From positions 1 to 64,000 of the forward strand of contig CAZMUM010000026.1 in the NCBI GenBank assembly GCA_964569385.1: 64,000 nt of DNA, in the 5' to 3' direction. This document shows, piece after piece, positions 60,867-64,000 of the stretch (its first letter is position 1; every line of letters starts with the position of its first letter). This stretch comes from JAADHX01 sp964569385 (GTDB lineage Bacteria > Actinomycetota > Acidimicrobiia > Acidimicrobiales > Poriferisodalaceae). The position numbers and the translations under genes are program-made. Under the pieces are notes generated by a model. It searched no databases. It worked only from the letters and a program-made list of their open reading frames with translations, and was not told the origin of the DNA.

Positions 60867-60974
60867 GTCGCGAACCTACCGTCTCCTATCGTGAGTCGAC
60901 GATGTTGGCTGCTGGGCGGCTACTCCCTGTCAATTTCTTGCTCCAGATTAGTTCGATCCAAACATAGCCAACCA

Positions 60975-60987
60975 CCACTCTGAGTGG
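60975..60987. promoter_or_regulatory. palindrome upstream of the Thr-rich secreted protein gene
   Basis: CCACTC-T-GAGTGG is a perfect 6-bp-arm palindrome ending 16 bp before the GTG at 61004, within a 137-bp gap between divergent genes. It could be an operator overlapping the promoter or a leader hairpin. Confidence 0.35.
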
Positions 60988-61003
60988 CTAAAGTGTCACC
61001 GTT

Positions 61004-63085
61004 GTGAACGGTCGATCTTTTTCGCGTCCTACCCGCCCGTTGGTTGGGTTCATGAGCCTTGCCGTTTTTGCGGCATCGCTCGTAATCGTTGGCGTTGCCG
61101 AGGCCGACGAACTTCCGGCGAATGGCTACCTGATAACCACTGAATCTGGCGAGGTCGGCGCCTTCGGTGTCGACGCGGCGGTCGCATCGCCCGAGGGCAC
61201 AAGCGTGGTATCGATCGTCGCTGCCGACGGCGGCCGGTCCATCTGGTTGCTACAGGCCGATGGAGTCGTCACCTACAGCGGGCCTCGTGCAGCGTCGGCG
61301 GCGATCGATACTTCGAGCTGGGCGCCAGACGAGCGGGCAACCGTGCTCGTAGCTGATCCCGACGACGATGGTCATTGGATCGTTACGAACCTGGGCCGGG
61401 TTCATTCGTTCGGACGTTCAGCCGTAGTTCAAGGAGTCGAATCGTTGGCCCTCGGTGCGCCGATCGTGTCGGCCAGCGCATCTCCGGGCGGGGGCCTTTA
61501 TCTACTCGGTGGCGACGGCGGCATTTTCAGCCTTGCTGGAGCAACTTTCCACGGGTCGGTCCCCGGGATACTTCCTGGGGTCGTCCTCAACCAGCCGCTG
61601 GTGGCAATCATCGCGACCAAAGGCGGCTACTGGCTGGCGGCCGCTGATGGAGGTGTCTTTGGGTTCGGCGACGCGAACTTCAGGGGCTCGCTCCCACAAC
61701 TGTTGCCCGGAGTGCAGCTAAACCGGCCAGTCATTGGAGCTGTACCGTTCGGCGATGGCTACCTCATGGTTGCCTCCGATGGTGGCGTGTTCAACTTCAG
61801 CGACCAGGAATTTGCCGGCAGTTGGGGCGGCGTCGACAGTGATCCTGTGGTCGCTATTGCCACTGCCGACATTGCGAATCCGAATGCGACCGGCTCAACC
61901 ACCCCCACATCGCACCCGACTGTCGCTACGCAGACGCCTCCCACCAGCGATCCGACTGCCGTTGGTTCGACCACCACACTCGCCGCAACGACGTCGACGT
62001 CAACCGCTACAACATCGCCAACAACAACAACGCCTCCCACGACTGCGACCACCTCGGCCGCGACGACGACCACAACCACCACGACGACCACAACAACAAC
62101 AACAACTGCCAATGGTGCAGCGACTATCGCCATCTGGCACGACGAGAGCCCAGCGTTCGGCCAGCGTGGTCTCACCCAGCCGTTCGTGAACATTCTTGGC
62201 AACGTCAGCGACCCAGAAGGCGTCGACGTTGTGCAATACCGACTTCGCAATGGGTCGTGGGTGACAATGGGGGTCGGCGAAACCACTCGTCGGTTGCATG
62301 CCAATGGCGACATCAACATCGATCTCGCCGTCGACGACCTCAACTCGGGAAACAACAAACTCGACATTCGTGTCACCGATGACACCGGAGATCGCACCAC
62401 CAAGACGATTCAAGTCAAGTGGACATCGGGCCAGACCTGGGCGTTGCCGACCACAATTAACTGGTCGGGCGCAGTAGTGAACAAGGCTCAGCCTGTGGAT
62501 GGCGAGTGGCGCACGACGGGTGGCAGGTTGAACAACATCGACGATGGATACGACCGGTTAATCGTGGTGGGCGATCGGTCCTGGACTGACTACGAAGTCG
62601 TGGTACCTATCCGCATCGGAGCAATCACCCCCAATGCGAACGCGTCGCCATCGAATGGCCCCGGTGTGGGTTTCGCCCTTCGGTGGCGGGGTCACAACAA
62701 CAGCGTGATTCCTGGAGCGCAACCGCTCGTCGGATTTCTCCCCGAGGGCAACGAGGCTGCCTTCGGAGCTCTTATGTTCTGGCGAGATGCCAAGAACCGC
62801 CCGCCGGCGTTCGAGATGTACGACGAACGCAACTCCATCATTGGTACCGACGCATCGATAACGATGAACCCAAACACCGACTACATCTTCAAGGCTCAGG
62901 TTGAGGGTTCGCGGCCGACGACCTATCGCTGGAAGGTCTGGAAGGCCTCCGAGCCCGAGCCGAACGATTGGATGATCGAGGTCGACACTACGATTTGGGC
63001 GTCTGACCCCGAATCAGGATCCGTGGCCCTTATCGCCCACGAGCTTGACGCCAGGTTCGGGACGCTGACGATCCGCCCCTTGTAG
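61004..63085 (+). CDS. secreted protein: beta-propeller-like N-part, Thr-rich linker, concanavalin-like C-part
   Basis: The 693-residue protein has a signal peptide (LVGFMSLAVFAASLVIVGVA, cleavage near AEA). Residues about 35-290 contain repeats such as GGYWLAAADGGVFGFGDANF and GDGYLMVASDGGVFNFSDQE, typical of actinobacterial cell-surface repeat proteins with propeller-like folds. A linker of about 70 residues is almost only Thr, Ser, Pro and Ala (about 61900-62110), probably extended and possibly glycosylated. The C-terminal 300 residues hold an Ig-like stretch (ILGNVSDPEGVDVVQYRLRN) and a jelly-roll-like region (GVGFALRWRGHNN...TTYRWKVWK). It starts with GTG. Likely a surface or secreted binding protein; no catalytic motif seen. 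Confidence 0.75.
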   Translation: MNGRSFSRPTRPLVGFMSLAVFAASLVIVGVAEADELPANGYLITTESGEVGAFGVDAAVASPEGTSVVSIVAADGGRSIWLLQADGVVTYSGPRAASAAIDTSSWAPDERATVLVADPDDDGHWIVTNLGRVHSFGRSAVVQGVESLALGAPIVSASASPGGGLYLLGGDGGIFSLAGATFHGSVPGILPGVVLNQPLVAIIATKGGYWLAAADGGVFGFGDANFRGSLPQLLPGVQLNRPVIGAVPFGDGYLMVASDGGVFNFSDQEFAGSWGGVDSDPVVAIATADIANPNATGSTTPTSHPTVATQTPPTSDPTAVGSTTTLAATTSTSTATTSPTTTTPPTTATTSAATTTTTTTTTTTTTTTANGAATIAIWHDESPAFGQRGLTQPFVNILGNVSDPEGVDVVQYRLRNGSWVTMGVGETTRRLHANGDINIDLAVDDLNSGNNKLDIRVTDDTGDRTTKTIQVKWTSGQTWALPTTINWSGAVVNKAQPVDGEWRTTGGRLNNIDDGYDRLIVVGDRSWTDYEVVVPIRIGAITPNANASPSNGPGVGFALRWRGHNNSVIPGAQPLVGFLPEGNEAAFGALMFWRDAKNRPPAFEMYDERNSIIGTDASITMNPNTDYIFKAQVEGSRPTTYRWKVWKASEPEPNDWMIEVDTTIWASDPESGSVALIAHELDARFGTLTIRPL

Positions 63086-63415
63086 CTCTCAGCTCGCTGG
63101 CAGCTATCAGCCGGTTACTCCTAGCGCGACGGCCGGGGCGATCTCGGCTGCTCGTTTCGCGGGCCACGCCTCTGCCATCAGCGAAGCGACGATGGGCCCG
63201 CCGCCGAGAATGGCACCTTGGCCAGCGATGAACAGAGCCTCAACATGGACGAATTCGACATTGGTGCCATCGGGGACCACCCTCCAAATTTCCGTGATAT
63301 AGCCCTGGCGGGTGCCACTGCGCTACTCAAACGAAATGACTTATGTCACACTGGTGCGATCGGGTGCTGAGACGATCGGTCTGCAAAGCGCTACACCCGT
63401 GAGGCTGGAGGAAAC
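63086..63415. other. 330-bp gap with a possible minus-strand coding remnant
   Basis: No complete gene is evident. On the minus strand 63107-63323 is open between TAG (63324-63326) and TGA (63107-63109) and reads QGYITEIWRVVPDGTNVEFV, then ALFIAGQGAILGGGPIVASL. That looks like protein rather than random sequence. It lacks an ATG; the only in-frame GTG (63278-63280) has a GGAGG touching it with no spacing. It may be the 3' end of a decayed gene or a very small protein of 57 residues. The upstream region of the CBS gene is also in this gap. Confidence 0.4.
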
Positions 63416-63859
63416 ATGCACGTTGCTCAGATACTCGCTCACAAGGGGAACGACGTGGCGTCGGTGCGACCTGACGACACCGTGGGATCAGCGGTTGCGA
63501 TGCTCGGCGAGCTTCGAATCGGCGCTCTCATGGTGTCATCGTTGCCGGGCCGGATCGATGGCATCGTGTCGGAGCGTGATGTTGTCCGTCGTCTTGCCAG
63601 CGACGGACCCGCTTTACTGGAGCAGCCGGTAAGCGAGATCATGACCCCCGAGGTCTTTACCTGCGCGGTCGGCGACACAGTTCAGCAACTGATGGAGCGA
63701 ATGACCGAGCATCGCATCCGGCACCTGCCCGTGTGCGGCGACGACGGTCTGCTGGTCGGGATCATCTCGATTGGCGATGTCGTGAAGTGGCGAGTGAACG
63801 AACTCGAAGACGAAGCCCGCCATCTCCAGGGCTACATCTCAGGAACCGGCTACGCCTAG
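63416..63859 (+). CDS. CBS-domain pair protein
   Basis: Paired CBS domains bind adenine nucleotides and usually regulate other proteins. The 147-residue protein has repeat one, VRPDDTVGSAVAMLGELRIG then IDGIVSERDVVRRLA, and repeat two, FTCAVGDTVQQLMERMTEHR then LVGIISIGDVVKWRV. No other domain is attached. ATG 63416 follows ctggagg by 5 nt, a strong ribosome-binding site. Such stand-alone proteins are common in aerobes as energy or stress sensors. Confidence 0.88.
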   Translation: MHVAQILAHKGNDVASVRPDDTVGSAVAMLGELRIGALMVSSLPGRIDGIVSERDVVRRLASDGPALLEQPVSEIMTPEVFTCAVGDTVQQLMERMTEHRIRHLPVCGDDGLLVGIISIGDVVKWRVNELEDEARHLQGYISGTGYA

Positions 63860-63940
63860 CGAAGGCGGTGGCAGCCGGAGCAATTGAGGTAGCGAAGGCG
63901 GTGGCAGCCGGAGCAATTGAGGTAGCGAAGGCGGTGGCAG
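63857..63940. repeat. 33-bp tandem repeat, 2.5 copies, starting at a stop codon
   Basis: Units of 33 bp lie at 63857-63889 and 63890-63922, with an 18-bp partial copy at 63923-63940. Each unit begins with tagcgaaggcggtggcag; the first TAG is the stop codon of the CBS gene. The copies appear identical. Beyond them one minus-strand frame is open from the window edge to a TAA near 63946 and might be the end of a gene lying to the right, but too little is visible. Confidence 0.75.
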
Positions 63941-64000
63941 GTCTCTTAGGCTGAGACAGGTTGGGGTCTTGCAAACCAGAAGAAGATGAGCGAGGCAGAC

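Noticed and set aside
61759..62403. Minus-strand open frame rich in Val opposite the Thr-rich linker
   Set aside because: It is the complement of ACN repeats in the plus-strand secreted protein; composition is an artefact of low complexity.
63733..63954. Plus-strand open frame encoding a repeated AKAVAAGAIEV sequence
   Set aside because: It arises from the 33-bp tandem repeat plus an out-of-frame part of the CBS gene, with no start signal.
1..64000. General reassignment of UGA to an amino acid (alternative genetic code)
   Set aside because: Many intact genes here end at TGA at the expected family length, including ones in ATGA overlaps.

Overview
The window is a gene-dense stretch of bacterial chromosome of moderately high GC. 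It has short intergenic gaps, many GTG starts, frequent 4-bp ATGA/GTGA overlaps, and families typical of Actinobacteria: LLM flavin oxidoreductases, a PspC-domain sensor kinase, arylamine N-acetyltransferase, a Ppx/GppA protein, sulfatases and a DUF4143 ATPase. I infer an actinobacterium, possibly an aerobic Acidimicrobiia-like lineage; no rRNA, tRNA or taxon marker confirms this. I saw no phage, insertion sequence, CRISPR array or tRNA.

The main result is that three separate genes are interrupted by an in-frame TGA exactly where a catalytic cysteine is expected. They are a DsbA/FrnE-like oxidoreductase (8445-9101 +, UPWC), a glycine/proline reductase selenoprotein-B-like protein (50792-51937 -, UPMC) and an AhpD/carboxymuconolactone-decarboxylase-like protein (59901-60866 -, CFFU followed by the family histidine). 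Each TGA is followed 17 to 24 nt later by a stem-loop whose 5-nt apical loop is CGUGC or CGUGA. That matches the general geometry of bacterial SECIS elements. Ordinary genes here still end in TGA, so this looks like selenocysteine insertion and not a changed genetic code. The selenocysteine machinery itself is not in the window.

Layout. 1-5.4 kb: end of a gene, a small membrane protein, a UvrD-like helicase with zinc-ribbon-like start and HRDC end, and an acyltransferase coupled to an FkbM-like protein. 5.4-10.6 kb: flavodoxin-like protein, orphan CoxL/xanthine dehydrogenase-like large subunit, the DsbA-like selenoprotein and a Ppx/GppA protein. 10.6-13.3 kb: sulfatase, thioesterase and ferric-reductase-like membrane protein. 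13.4-17 kb: a LiaFSR-like envelope-stress set. 17-20 kb: a membrane-anchored serpin next to a broken ECF sigma factor, and an MscS channel. 20-34 kb: nitroreductase, desaturase-like protein, a GGDEF/EAL signalling protein, nitronate monooxygenase, agmatinase with an amine oxidase, a sulfhydrylase, a secreted protease with a lipoprotein, and CoA-linked enzymes. 34-39 kb: a reductive dehalogenase-like protein with two corrinoid-fold repeats, DUF445 and a DUF4143 ATPase.

39-48 kb: MmgE/PrpD, a FitAB/VapBC toxin-antitoxin pair and a divergent homoprotocatechuate meta-cleavage cluster (hpaG-hpaR-hpaH against hpaF-hpaE-gabD-like-ligA-ligB). The cluster would carry a ring-cleavage product through semialdehyde oxidation, isomerisation, decarboxylation and hydration, and oxidise the final succinic semialdehyde. 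The aldolase HpaI and the ring hydroxylase are not seen. 48-64 kb: an HPPD/VOC-like enzyme with a divergent Lrp regulator, LLM oxidoreductase, lipoprotein, the reductase-B-like selenoprotein, a PMH-like sulfatase with a thioesterase, thioredoxin reductase, arylamine N-acetyltransferase, a ThDP enzyme, shikimate kinase, the AhpD-like selenoprotein, a Thr-rich secreted protein and a CBS protein.

A second recurring pattern is tandem or near-tandem duplication of 24-41 bp in intergenic DNA. At four loci the repeat includes or abuts a stop codon.
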